DNA from: Siphonodentalium dalli
Lineage: Eukaryota > Mollusca > Scaphopoda > Gadilida > Siphonodentaliidae
Direction: 5' to 3'
Length of the DNA: 64,000 bases
Assembly: GCA_032622095.1 (NCBI GenBank)
Contig: CP136063.1
Coordinates: 121,104,723 to 121,168,722, forward strand
Shown here: positions 24,417-36,402 of the stretch, one piece after another
Position numbering within the stretch: position 1 is the first letter of the stretch
How the letters are laid out: each line of letters opens with the position of its first letter
Made by a program: the position numbers and the translations under genes
The notes under the pieces: model-generated
Databases searched by the model: none
Told to the model about the DNA's origin: nothing
Seen by the model: only the letters and a program-made list of their open reading frames with translations

Positions 24417-26130
24417 TTATATGTGCTTGTCTGCTTCTGTTTTTAAAGTGTTTACTCTATGCACATGAATTGAGTATAAGAAATTTCTTGCCAGATTTTC
24501 AATTTGTTCTTTTTCTATATCGGTAAGGTTCCAGGTTTCTAGTTTTGTGCAGTCTAAGGTTAACTGAGTTAAGAGTTCTGGTTGATCAATAATGTATTTG
24601 TCAGTGGTAGTTTTTGAGAGACATAGTTTGGGTTTTTGTATGTAACGATGTCGTTGGTTGCTAGTGTTCGTACATTGTGAAATGAAGTGTATTCTGTCCT
24701 CATCAGCTAGTTTGCATAGTGGACATATGGCAGAGGTCAGGTTTTGTCTAAATCTTTGTCTATTTATTTGTAGTAAATAAGTGTCTGTCATCAACCATGT
24801 TTTTATAATAGCCTTTTTTGTGGCAGCGGGCGAGTATTTTGATGAATCCCATACAAGATGACATTTGCTGCTGGAATTTTCTTGCAGTTTGATCATTGCT
24901 AATGTTGTTTTACTGGAGAACTCTTTGTCATTAATATCATGCCAATATTGGTATATAGCTTTTTTACATATTGTTTTCCATTTGTTGGCATCTTCCTTAC
25001 CGTGGATGGTGTTTATGATATGCAGTGGGTCAGGAAGGGTATATTTGGAAAGTATGTCTCTGACATGTATAAACCAGCTATGGCTGTTGTTATTTTTCAT
25101 GATAAGTTGTCTTATTGCACGATCTCGCTCTGCAGAGTTGTGTGTTTTGGCTATATTAATATAGAATGTTGTAATTTTGAGATCTATAGTGCCTTGGATG
25201 GGAATAGCACCAATAAGTGCATTTGTAGCAGCATTTGCTGTGCGTGTTGATAAACTCTGCAATTGTCTCATGGTTTTTCGTTGGAAACGTTCGAGTTCAT
25301 CTATGTCTTTTTTTCTTCATATGTAGGATTTCTATATACCATGCAGCATTCTAGGAATGACAAAAGTGTTCCACATTTGGTATGCTATTACTGGTGATAT
25401 ACAGTTTGTTCCATGTAGCCCTGTACCCATCAAGGAGTATAGGGTTCGTCTGCCCATTGTTATTCGTTTTGGGATATCTGGGGTATTTGTTGGATTACGC
25501 TCTACACCTAGGTGTTTGGTGGAGTCTACGATATTAACAGGAGTTCCACCTAGGACAGTTTTTATTTCACCATTCATTTTTTGTGTAGATGTTTTCATTT
25601 GGACAATTTCGCATTTAGTTGCGTTCATTGCGAATCGATCTTTACATGAGTTGTTGTATACAATACTTGTGAGAGTTTGTAAATCAGATGTTGTTTTTGC
25701 TAAGATGGCTACATCATCTGCACAGGTGGGGGCTGTTATATCAATTGTGCCAATTTTAAACCCAGCTGCATTGTTACTTAGCTGATTTAGCATGTCGTTG
25801 TTAAATCTTTTATAGAGCATTGCTGATAATTTAGCCCCTTGTCTTATTCCTTGGTTAAGTAGTATATCTGAGGAGTATGATCCACCCCATTTTACCTTTG
25901 TATTCGCCTCATGATGTAATGAATTTACAAGTAGCCATAGGTCGCTGTGGATCACATCAATGAAAAGTTTTCTCAGTAGGCTTTTATGCCATACAACGTC
26001 AAATGCTTTTTCAGCATCCAGGGTTTCTAATATTAATTTCTCATTTATGCCTTTGCTTTCATTGAATGCTTCAGTTATCATAAGCCCAGCAAAACAATGG
26101 AATCCCAGCATAGCCAGTGCGATACAAGAA
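24417..26130 (-). pseudogene. 5'-truncated non-LTR retrotransposon: RT and C-terminal zinc-knuckle domain
   Basis: The minus strand encodes RT motifs: LITEA-like start (MITEAFNES), LDAEKAFDVVWH (motif A), QGIRQGAKLSAMLY (motif B) and CADDVAILA (motif C with both catalytic aspartates). A thumb/connection region follows, then a C-terminal domain with CPLC...HFISQC, a CCHC-type knuckle seen in several non-LTR clades. It would copy element RNA into DNA at a nicked target. The reading frame is open from 26111 down to 25335 and from 25271 to 24417. Between them, a 2-base insertion (extra TA near 25330) and a 1-base expansion of an A run together restore the frame but create TAG and TGA. The endonuclease and the start of the RT are missing, and the missing upstream part is partly present in the opposite orientation at 26096-26196. 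Confidence 0.88.
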
Positions 26131-26196
26131 AGTAAAAAGGCCCATTATCAATGGAAAACGGCAGGTAGGCCAGTTGACACAAATAATCCACTAAAA
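26096..26196 (+). pseudogene. Inverted 5' piece of the same retrotransposon
   Basis: The plus strand reads QWNPSIASAIQESKKAHYQW then KTAGRPVDTNNPL. This resembles the linker between endonuclease and RT in this type of non-LTR element (SKKA, YxWKxAGRP, DxNNPL pattern). It abuts the minus-strand RT head to head. Such a short inverted 5' segment is the expected product of twin priming during target-primed reverse transcription. The family match is from memory; the orientation change is seen directly. Confidence 0.6.
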
Positions 26197-26267
26197 ATCA
26201 GCTAAGAAATGTCACATAAAACTGCTAAGAAGTGATCTCATAGTCGCAGTTGAGCGACAGTGGCAAG

Positions 26268-27077
26268 GTCGATTTACAATATTTGGTGTCATTTTAAATG
26301 TTCGTTTACACGAACTCGTAATTTGTTTGGCCTACATACCACGTGCGCTTGAAACCGGAAAATGAGAACCAGTTTACTGCAATTTTTGTCTGAACTCTGT
26401 TGAACCTTGACCTGACACACGTCATTCCATCAAAATGGCCTTTTCGTTGAAAGTTCCGTCTATGCGATTGTGAAGAGAATAGGAAACATTTTTACCTGTC
26501 AAGGAAATATGAAAGCACAGCGAATAACTTACTTCGTAGACTAGGCCTAACACCATTAACATTCACAGGAGAGATGTCAAGATTGCCAATCAATTTATCC
26601 TGGATTGGTGATTTTCGTATGATAAATTATGGACATTGAGGAAAGTTTCGAAAAAGTTTCTGAAGTTTGCAGAAGTTTTTAGAACTTTTTGGAAGTTGTG
26701 AACAGTTCTTCAACTTTTGGTCAGAGAAAAATACAATGGTCCGACATCACATTTTGGATGCCGCTTATAAAAGAGACACGTGATAGAATCTTTACTTCTG
26801 TAATAAAATGATTGGGAACATACATGTATGATATGGCTGAGGAGTTATGACTTTGGAATATATTTTATTTTTTATATTTATTTCCATGCCAAATACTAGT
26901 ACATAGTCATGATAGTGTTGCTGTTAGATCATTATCAGAGGCTGTATACATTACTATAATCTCAACTAAAACACTGAAATTGTCTTTATTTTCACCATTC
27001 TGGTTGTTAATCCTCACCAAGTTTGATGAAATCTTGCCAGAAATTCCAATTCAACTTTGAGCTATACATGTATTACT
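26268..27077. other. Upstream region of the chondroitin synthase first coding exon
   Basis: This would hold the 5' UTR and possibly the promoter. I see no clear TATA box or initiator. Near 26640-26715 there is a run of AAGTTT/GAAGTT words (GAAGTTTTTAGAACTTTTTG), similar in style to the MITE terminus at 28013. The start ATG at 27078 has an A at -3 and a G at +4. Confidence 0.45.
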
Positions 27078-27857
27078 ATGGGAACAACTAAACGGCGAAA
27101 TGCAATCAAAGCAAACGTTTTGGGAATAGTTTTTGGATTGATTCTGGGATTTTTACTGGCAACATGGTGTCGGAAGAATTTTATTTCTTGTTCAACAGTT
27201 CCATTTGCATGTTGTGGATCTGATAATGCTGAATTTGTTGTGCAAAATGCTGGCCAAAAAGTTCAAGATAAACCAAATTCTGATGATGAGAAAGGTTTTC
27301 TTCTCATTGGCGTTATGTCAGCCAAGAAATATATCAACACTAGAGCTGTGTCAGCGTATAGGACATGGGTGAAAAAGATAAATGCCAAAGTAATATTTTT
27401 CTCATGCGAAGGCAGTGTGGGACCACCTGGTATTCCTGTTATTGGATTAGCTGGAACAGATGATTCATATCCTCCACAAAAGAAATCATTTTCCATGCTG
27501 AAATATATACACGATCATTACGTTGATAAATATGAATGGTTTATGCGAGCAGATGATGATGTTTTCATAAAAGGTGATAAAATGGAAAAGTTTCTCCGAT
27601 CAATAAACAGTTCTAAGCCTCAGTTTATTGGACAAGCAGGGCTAGGCACAAAGGATGAATTCGGCCAGCTGAGTCTGTCTGTGAATGAAAACTTTTGCAT
27701 GGGTGGACCTGGAATTATCTTCAGTGCATCAACTCTACGAGCTGTTGCACCGTATGTTAGTTATTGCCTTCGTAACCTGTATACTACACATGAAGATGTG
27801 GAAATTGGTCGATGCGTAAGAAGATTTGTTGGCATTTCTTGCACATGGGCATTTGAG
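27078..27857 (+). CDS. CHSY1: Chondroitin sulfate synthase (CHSY1/3-like), first coding exon
   Basis: This Golgi glycosyltransferase polymerises the GlcA/GalNAc backbone of chondroitin. The exon encodes residues 1-260. It has a short basic cytosolic tail (GTTKRR), a membrane anchor at about 13-30 (NVLGIVFGLILGFLLATW; type II topology), a stem, then the N-terminal GT31-type beta-1,3-glycosyltransferase domain. Family hallmarks are TRAVSAYRTW (about 88-97), DDSYPPQKKSF (128-138), EWFMRADDDVF with the metal-binding DDD at 159-161, FCMGGPG (206-212) and YTTHEDVEIGRCVRRF (235-250). The intact DDD argues for CHSY1/3 rather than CHPF. N177 in NSS is a possible N-glycosylation site. I chose the ATG at 27078 for its good context and family-like start. 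The exon ends exactly after a GAG codon at a GTAAGA donor (phase 0). The open frame past 27857 is intron read-through. Confidence 0.95.
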
Positions 27858-28012
27858 GTAAGAAAATTTATTAGAACTGAAATGAATACGGTAGCTATTT
27901 TTTTCATAGCTACTAGTAATACGTTTATGTATATATATGTAAAATATTGGCTAGATCATGCCATGAATCTCTACTCTGGCTAATGCCCATACTAGTAGAG
28001 ATCATATTCCAC

Positions 28013-28847
28013 CAGTACAAAATCTTGGAACTTTTTGAAGTTTTGACAGGAAACCTTATAAAGTCAGAAACAAACATGGTCTCAATCCGTCTAGACCAGA
28101 GTTGACATGTTAGTGTTCATTGCTAAGAATTTGGACAAATAAACTTACGAACTGCATTATTGTATTACTGTTCAATGATTAATTATGATTATCTTGTTCC
28201 CATGTTCAATAGTTAATTAAAAAATTTTCTGTAATTTATCGTGTGTTATAAACTGCAGACAGCCCAGAATCAACCATCTCGGCCCAATTCCATAGACCTG
28301 TCCTCTATCAATCTATGAACACGTGCTTTGCTATGTATGACGTAACGGGAATGTGCATCGCGTGCTGATGTCTTCATAAGTAAACAAGGAAGTAATCGGG
28401 ACATCACGAGCCTGTAATTCACTCAATGTTGTTGCAAACTCAGGATGACAGGAACTTTATAGAATATGGGCACCTGCCATTCTGAGAATAGTTTATCATT
28501 TACTGCCTGGCGATATTGTTTACAATTTTACATCCCTTATAACGAACACCTGGAATGTTATAACTCTTGTTTAAAATGTATCTTTCAATAGTAAAATAAT
28601 ATTTAATATCCATGTGTTATTTTGGAAAAATTACGGTTTTTATAAATGTCAATTTACCGCCCAACCCTACCCAGGAGGAATTCCATAATTGTAAGCGACG
28701 CAAAACAAAATCACTCACAAATTCACTTAAATCATGACATTTCGAGTTAGGAACAGATAATAACTATGAAATATATTCCCAGCATTATTTTTTCAACTTT
28801 ATAAGGTTCCCTGTCAAAACTTCAAAAAGTTCCATGGTTTTGTACTG
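28013..28847. mobile_element. 835-bp MITE with ~55-bp inverted termini
   Basis: The left end CAGTACAAAATCTTGGAACT and the following GAAGTTTTGACAGG..ACCTTATAAAG are repeated in reverse complement at 28793-28847. The termini are about 90 percent alike over roughly 55 bp. There is no ORF of note and no clear target duplication. It lies 155 bp after the splice donor of CHSY exon 1. Confidence 0.75.
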
Positions 28848-29084
28848 TACCGGTAGTGTAATAGTTCTCTACAGGCGTTAAATATTGGCCTGTTTATGAT
28901 TTTTGAATTGGCGGTCTGATTTTCAGCTGATCAGTTTAGGGTCCCAGAAGAGTCGCAAATGCTTCATGATGAAATTTTCCCTCTTTCAGAGAACCTAAAG
29001 CTATTAAGCCTTGCTATAACTCACACATGCAGTCATAAATTGACTTATGTACAGCGATAAATTGTTTGTATGTTACAGTTTTTT

Positions 29085-31755
29085 AGCTCACCTGAGATGA
29101 AGTCTCCGGTGGAGCTATAGTCATCACTCCTCGTCCGTTGTCCGTCCATCCGTCAACAATTCTTTGAACATCTTCTCCTCTGATTCCATTGGACCGAATT
29201 GGTTCATATTTGGTGTGGATGTTCCCTAGGTGACTCTCATTCAGATTTGTTCAAATGAGGTCACTGGGTCAAATAGTTGCGAAGCTAGGACCATAACTCT
29301 TTTCTACCATAGTAATTCTTACAGCAACTTCTTCTCGAATTTCATTGGGCCGAATGGGTTCATATTTGGTACAAAGGGTCCTTGGGGGGACTGTGGTTCG
29401 GATTTGTTCAAATGAGGTCACTGGGTCGAATGTGGGCGGAGCCAGTGACATAACTCAAAAACAAACAAAAATTTGTCAAATTCAGATTTTTGGAATTTTC
29501 AGGGCGACCTTTCTCAATTTAACAAAAAAAATTATTATTTTTTAAACATGTTGTATAATTTTAAAATTTGAAAAAAGTGACACCATTATAACATATGCAG
29601 AGTTATGAAAATTTACTCTTTAATGAAATTATGGAAACATTCCACCCTCCCCCACCCACCCCCTATCCCACATGGCCCAGACCCACCCCACCCTGCCATC
29701 AACCAACATCCCTTCCAAGCCATATCACCTCCAATTTAATTAATACCTCTTCTCACCACAGAAGCATATATATCTGCAAAGACACAGGTCATTAATTTAG
29801 ATTAGAATAATAGATGCCATCTGGCTGGTTTATGTAAACATATCTGTAGCAATTTAAAAACAAACTGGTGTTCCCAAGGTTAGGTGATGACTGATAGGTT
29901 TCCCTGACACACAATGGTATTGTGAATGGCTTAGATTTCTTCAAGTCTGGAAATAGTGTGTCTGACATTTACAGAATGAGGTCCCCAGAGGGTGAATTTA
30001 GTGTTGCTACCCCATACAGCATGCTAGCATCACCAAATACACCCTCCAGGGACCTAATAGTGCTTACTAGTAGGCCTCATCTTCTGGGAAGTATCCTAAG
30101 TATCAAATAGAAAGCTTGTTTTAGTCACTTTTTTCCACGTGTTCAGTTTCAATGTCCCCCTAATTTGCAGAAGATAAAATGCATAATTGAGGTGCTCAAT
30201 GGGTGTGTATCACCAACTTCAACTGTAGGACTTCAATCTGTTCCTACATGTAGGTTTTTATTGGCCATTGAGGCCTAATCAGATTGAGGATGAATTCGGT
30301 GATGCTAGCCTGCCTTACGGAATATTGTCATTAAATTCACCTTTTAGGGACCTAATTCTGCAAATGTCAGACATCCTAAATTCAGGCTTGGCCATTTCAT
30401 ATTATTTTCTTAATCACCACTTATCCAGATGAAATCATACCACTATTTTATATACATGTATTGGATTAAATTTGTCTTCTATCTGTCAGGCTTCCATCCG
30501 GCTGCCTGTTGGGATGTCTATCCATCCATCTATCAACAATTGTTTTCTTCTCCATATTAAAGACGGAATGTGTTTATATATTTCAGTGTGCATGATCCCT
30601 AGGTGTCTCACAATCAGATTTGTTCAATTAAGTTCATCAGATCAAATACATGTACCGGTAGGTGCGAAGCCAGGGCCATAACTCTTTCCCTCCATAGTAA
30701 TTCTTAAAACAGTTTTTTCTCAAGAACCATTGGGCCTATATAGCTTATATTTGGTATGGAGGGGCCTTGGGTGACCGGGGTTCAAATTTGTTCAAATGGA
30801 GTCATTTTTAGGAAATGAGGTCCCCAGAGGGTGAATTCGGTGATGTTAGTCCACCTTGCGGAATACTGTCATTAAATTCACCTGCAAAGGTCAGACACAC
30901 TAAATACAGACTCGGCTGTTCCAATATTAGTTTCTTAACCACCACTTAATCCAGGTGAAATCATACCCTGATTTTTCAAAGAAAAATTGGGGGTATATTG
31001 ACATTACTAGATGAATGGATCTCATAGATGGGGATTCACATTTGTTCTAAATTCTAATAGGGACAGAGATAAGAGATTTAACTCTCCTCTATGCTGTTTG
31101 GTGCTGGTATAATAATATTGATTTCCAGACAGCCTGACCCATGGGTGGGGGCAATGTTTGAGGCAATGGGGAGGGAGTGTAGAGGGGTGGAGATTTGACC
31201 CCCTACTTTGGTCAAAAGTTAAACAGTTAAAAATTTCATGCCTGATACTACATTAGTTATAGATTAGATGTTCACACCAAAAATAAGTTAGAATTGTTCT
31301 CGTAATTTGGTTTGATTTTGTAACATGTATGTTTTTAAACCATCAGTCCATATGTTCCTAAGTACTTCAGGTTAAACTGTTGGACCGAATTGGCCACAAA
31401 TTTTAATTTTATGGGGTGTGTCAGGTTGGTAATTTTCAAACATTTGAGAGCTTGAGTACTGGTACCAGTCGTAAAATTCAACCTAAGAGGAATGTACAAA
31501 AGGATTTTTGTGAACTTAGTATTGTGGTATGGTTGTCCTCTTTAAAAGGTAAGAGGTTGGAGATTTGTCAGTGATGTGCAATTAGAAATTTCAAGGTGAA
31601 GAGTCCTGCTCATCTGAGAACATCCAGCTATGTCCATGTTTAGAACAACTTGTCTTAAATGATTTTGTCAAGTACTGACTCTTGTAGTCTTCAGAGTCCC
31701 GTCTTCTCAGTCCTTACAGTCTGGTGAGCGACCCACAGTCATTGACTGTCTTGTT
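29085..31755 (+). repeat. AGCTCA-hairpin dispersed repeat, copy A (2.67 kb)
   Basis: It begins with a hairpin, AGCTCACCTGAGATGAAGTC paired with its following GGTGGAGCT. It ends after a CAGTCATTGACTG near-palindrome and TCTTGTT (31736-31755). Inside are stretches of the type CAGATTTGTTCAAATGAGGT and at least three ~80-bp hairpins (29977-30058, 30285-30352, 30818-30890), whose ends are AGGTCCC..AGAGGGTGAATT and its complement. A diverged full-length copy is at 38159-40567 and an end fragment at 3208-3282. It has no coding capacity. Class unknown to me; similar AGCTCACCTG repeats are familiar from marine invertebrate genomes. Confidence 0.78.
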
Positions 31756-34340
31756 CTGTCAAAACGTTGACCGCAATGGAAAAAAATATTTTTGAAAATT
31801 ATCTTCCAAAATACGGAATAACGGATATTAGGATACTCGATATAAAACAAAGATGCAGCTCAGCGGAAAATACTAAGTGATTATAAATTTACAATACATG
31901 TATATATATTAAGGAATAATATCGTTTTCCTAGTACTAGTAGTAGTATTTACATACTGTATGCCAATATAATTAATTTATAGTCTGATTCACCCTACAGA
32001 CCACATCCATCCTCTGATCGTCACCAAACTTCATATTGATCTCCGGGGGTGACCATGTAGATGGGAGCTATCAAATTTTCTTTGAATTTCATTAGAAAAC
32101 AAGGCCGCCTGCAGTCATCTTGGATTTTTGTATATACATGTATCTCTTCATGTTGAGATCTACTATTACTTAGATATTTCAACTTTCCGTATTTCTAATC
32201 GCTCTATTGACTGTAATACATGTAATTATCCCCCCTTTTCCAAGTTGAGCTACAGTTTCGTTGACAATTTCAAGATAATGTGGGCTATTTCCCGCGTTAA
32301 AGGACATAAATGCTTTTGAATCGGAATGTAAGATTCAAAATCGCATCTCGAACCTTTGTTGGTCCTTGACCTTAGAAATGTTATTGGATTCTACATACCG
32401 TGACTTCGTCTATCTCCATCGTTGAGAATAAAGGATAAACGCCCAAGTAAACGCTTTGATCACGTCACTCAATTGGAACAAATCCTATCCTTCCATTTGA
32501 TGCTTTGATCGCATCGCGTGGCCATGTGAATACCTCAGTGATATTATGTTTGTTCTAATTGAGCTTCGACGTAAAAGTCTCATTGCTCGTGTCAGATCTG
32601 AATAGGCCTTCACTGGTTGGAAAATAAAACTACCAGGAAAATCTCAACCTATTTTCACTCTGAAATATTCAATGATGTTGTGCCAAATATGAACATTTGC
32701 ACAGTTGATATTTGTTGTGATAAACCCCTTTCGCCCCATCCCTCACCAAAATAGTGTTTAAAATCAAGCGATGTGAATGAGGATGAACATTTCTTTCCAT
32801 CCTAGATGCTGAAAACAAGTAATTCTACTTTTCCGTACTTTTCACCGTCTTCATTCCACAGCAATTGTCGACCGCAATGTGCGACTCTGCTGAGATGATA
32901 ATCTGAATAGCTGCAATGCAGGCCACCAACTAAAAAATAATCTTTTACCAGAATCAAGTTTACTGAGAATATATATTCTGATTCCCATCAGATGTTAAGC
33001 CCTGATCTGTTTGATTGTTATCAAACTTTGTAAGTTGGTATGTGGATAAAATCAATAATGCTCGAAAATTATACAAACTGTTTGAATTGGGGATTTGTCC
33101 AATGATTTTCACCTGAGTTTTTTTTTTTATGAGGCTTACATGTATTTGGCTTAGAATTTGAATTTAATTTTATTGGTTTTCAGGTGATAGCTCTTGGCTT
33201 GACATTCGCGCATCTCTGGCACTTGTTACGTGTGCTTGATTTATACTTCGAGCCAGCTGGCATGTGCCTTAATCATATATTTTTAACAATTTTAGAATTT
33301 CTGATACAAAATATCGTCTGCTTAGCCAACAATCATTTCCTTTGGGAAGATTGCGAAAATATACAGTGAAAGATTGATAGTGTCCTCTGACAATCCCTCA
33401 TTGTGTCTTTATAATATCCTTCTACAGTGTATGAATCTTGGAAATGCTAGAACGACCCAGGGATGACTTTAATGATGCTAAAAACTTCAAATTGGGCATG
33501 CTCTCCACCAAAGGGGTCCAAAATGGGGAGTGATTTTCTCTGAATCATCTTAGCGCGCCCCATGTCTTGCACGTCGTATAAACATAGTTGAGCCACAGAC
33601 TATTTGCACGTCGGCACCAGATCTATGTGTAGCATGTCCGGACGTGCCAGATAAATTCTCACAAGCCTATTGGTTTTTACATCATGAGCACTCCAGTCGC
33701 ACTATCTTGGACTTTGTCATGTTCACACTAATTAAGCTGGTGTGAACAGAATTTTTCTTGATTTCAGTACTTTCTGTACAGTTTGGAAAAGTTTCAGGAT
33801 TTTTTATAACTTTTCCAGTCTAAATTTTTTTTATTTTAAAAACACTCCAAGAGAGAAAAGAATGGAATTTCAGACATGTAATAGCAAAAAAACACATCTT
33901 AGATACTATCACAGTAAGATTTAAAATGCAACATTTTCCAGGAGTCGCATTTTCCCTGGTCCAAAAATAGTCACCAAGCTTTTGATATTGGGTTTCAAAA
34001 TGTTTATCAATATGCTATTTATATGCCTGCCAGTACCGGTACTGTTAATAGCAGTGTTGGAACATACTCAGAGAAATATAAAAGTTGACCCTTGTTCGGT
34101 TTGAACTGACATTTCTCTGAAATTATAGTGTCTCAGAATGAGAATTTACCATTTTAAAACTGAAAATGGAGAGTTTATCAATTAACATTAATGGCTTTGA
34201 TCGCTTCACCCATGCAGTTACATGTAATTCATCAGTGATCGACACACAGATTTTGGTTTTGTACATACTATATGTAATATTGTAATGTTTAAAAGCGTGC
34301 TAGAGCAAGTAATTGGTTAATCGCTATAAAAAACTGTTAT
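31756..34340. other. Intronic stretch with one repeat fragment
   Basis: Positions 31985-32251 are a copy of the CCATCTTGGATTT-type repeat that also occurs at 44331-44726, 49412-49684, 50209-50615 and 62694-63012, ending in CAAGTTGAGCTACAG. The remainder shows T runs (33118-33130) but no exon, RNA gene or transposon end that I can support. Confidence 0.5.
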
Positions 34341-34370
34341 TATACTTCCATATTTTAATATGGAAGTATA
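34341..34370. repeat. 30-bp perfect hairpin palindrome
   Basis: TATACTTCCATATT is followed, after a 2-base TT loop, by its exact complement AATATGGAAGTATA. It lies just upstream of the nested Helitron-like/hAT block and may be an element end. Confidence 0.85.
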
Positions 34371-34399
34371 TTGTATTTCTGTTTCGTCATTTTTCTCTA

Positions 34400-36402
34400 T
34401 TATTATACTAGGGCCCTGCGAACCATTCGAGGTTCGGTTCGGTTCGAAACCGCCGTGATGATTCGGTCCGGTTCGAAACCTTTTGACGGGATTCGATTTT
34501 TATCGAACCTTTTCATTTTTCCGGCAGAATGATTAAATCAAACAGTTCTGGGCGATCGAGAATCACTGAAGAATGCAAACGCTCAATCCTCGATGCACAC
34601 ACATCATATAATACGTCGGCATATACACAATACCTCGAAATTAGCCCAATGGTATTGTTGGGTTAATCACTTTTTGTCACAGCATTTTATTGCCATCGCA
34701 TTACGACCGTGTGAGAATGATTTAAGAGATAATTTAGTGATATCGCGCAGATAACATTCATCTGAATCATGTGTCAAAAAAGTACTTTGAATTGATTCTT
34801 GGTTATACAGTAACTTATACTATCACTAGTCTATCAATGACTATCAGTTAATTGTTTACCCAAAATTCTGCTAAATCTACGTGTATGCTTATGATACAAT
34901 GATTTTATGTTTACAACTTGACATTGAACATAATTAATTTGATCATAATGCGGTGGGTCACTGGGTTATATTACGTTGAATTTTGAAGAGATCTTTTGAT
35001 ATTAAATTTATTCTGTTCCCGCTAAATGGGTTCTGGTTTTCTAGTAATTTCTACCTCAATCTGTCACCAAACTATGTTTTATTTCATGTATAAGTTAGTA
35101 ATAGACATGTGATTATAAAATCAGTATATACCGGTACTTAATAACTTAATACGACGACAGCATGTTATAAACACGGACAAACTTCCGATGAAGTCGAAAT
35201 ACAGAACGAAGTAGCTTTTTGAGTTCGGTAAATAGGCTGAATCAGGTTTACAATTAGACAAGTATTTTTGGGCAGAGCTTCATCATTGACGATTGGATTC
35301 AACCAATCACATTGGTCAGGAGTCAGGACGGCCAAAGAGAGGGTGTGGTCTTTGCTCTTTGGCATAAACGATTGGCATGATGTTACTCAATGCACTTTGT
35401 CGCGTGACTCTTAAATTGCTACAGTGAGTGAGAAAGACGTCAACACGCTTTGATCTTTATCGCGTGTTGTCGCCGAGTTAGAATGTCGGTCGAATGCTTT
35501 GATGTCTTGCTACAATTTAGCTATTTGTGGTTATGAACACATCGAACAGTTACTGTGTGGAGTTGTTACATAACATGCATGTACGCACTTCTATCAGTGT
35601 GGATAGAAGGTAACAGCGGTAGTATAACTAGGGGTTTCGTTGTGGCGGTGGTTAACTGGTCATATATACATGTATATCGTGGCATACATTATAGCATACT
35701 ACATGGGTGCGAGGTTCGAGATTCGGTTCGATTCGAAACCAAGATGATGATTCGGTTTCAAGGTTCGGTTCGACCTAAATTATAAGGTTCGCAGGGCCCT
35801 ATATTATACCCCCCGCAAGGAAGTTAGGGGGGGTATACTGGAGTCAGCTTGTTTGTCGTCCGTCCGTCCGTGGACACAAATTTGTCCGGAGTTTTTCTCA
35901 GTCGTTTTTTGATCAATTTCCTTGAAACTAGGCACAGACATCAATCACCATGGGAACCTGTGCACCTGCGATTATGATGTCTGTCGGACCTTTTTTGGTG
36001 GAGTTGTCCCCCTTTTTCGACTTAGAATTTTTTCACAACATGTATACTTTTGTCCGAGCTTTTATTCCTACATTTTTAGGTCAATGTTTTTTAATCTTGG
36101 CACTGATATTTAGTACCATGGGAAATTGTGCACCTGCGATTATGACGTCTGTGCGACATTTTTGTGTGGAGTTATTCCCCTTTTTTTACTTAGAAATTTT
36201 TTCGCAACATGCATAATGTTGTCCAAGCTTTTATTCCTACATTTTTCGGTCAATAGGTTTAAGATTAGGGTTATGGTTGTACACCTGCAATGGGAACTGT
36301 TATTTTATTATTTTAACTAAATGTTTACTGACATGTGAAACATCTTAGTATTTTAAAATCAGGGGGGTATCCGTAGTCCCATTGGGACAGTCACACCTCT
36401 AG
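34400..36402 (+). mobile_element. Helitron-like element interrupted by a hAT MITE
   Basis: The 3' end shows a perfect 13-bp hairpin, GTCCCATTGGGAC (36376-36388), then 10 bases, CTAG (36399-36402) and a host T, as in Helitrons. The 5' end is a TATTATAC run that continues, after the hAT insertion, into a C/G hairpin (35805-35837, TATACCCCCC ... GGGGGGGTATA). A TC start next to a host A is not evident, so the 5' boundary is approximate. Without the hAT the element is about 0.6 kb. Interior text repeats GTGCACCTGCGATTATGA twice (about 35958 and 36129). It encodes no protein I recognise. Confidence 0.55.
34409..35801. mobile_element. hAT-type MITE (1,393 bp) with perfect TIRs and 8-bp duplication
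   Basis: It starts with TAGGGCCCTGCGAACC and ends with the exact complement, GGTTCGCAGGGCCCTA. The flanks are identical TATTATAC at 34401-34408 and 35802-35809. Subterminal GGTTCGGTTCG-type repeats occur at both ends (about 34430-34510 and 35708-35790). No transposase ORF; the minus ORF at 35165-35365 has no domain. The TAGGG start and 8-bp duplication indicate the hAT superfamily. Confidence 0.92.

Noticed and set aside
26640-26715. Heat-shock element cluster upstream of the chondroitin synthase
   Set aside because: The GAA/TTC words lack the 5-base alternating spacing of a true element and resemble a MITE terminus instead.
27858-27983. C-terminal extension of the first CHSY exon to a 308-aa protein
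   Set aside because: The similarity to CHSY stops exactly at a GTAAGA donor and resumes in phase at 63205; the extension is intron read-through.
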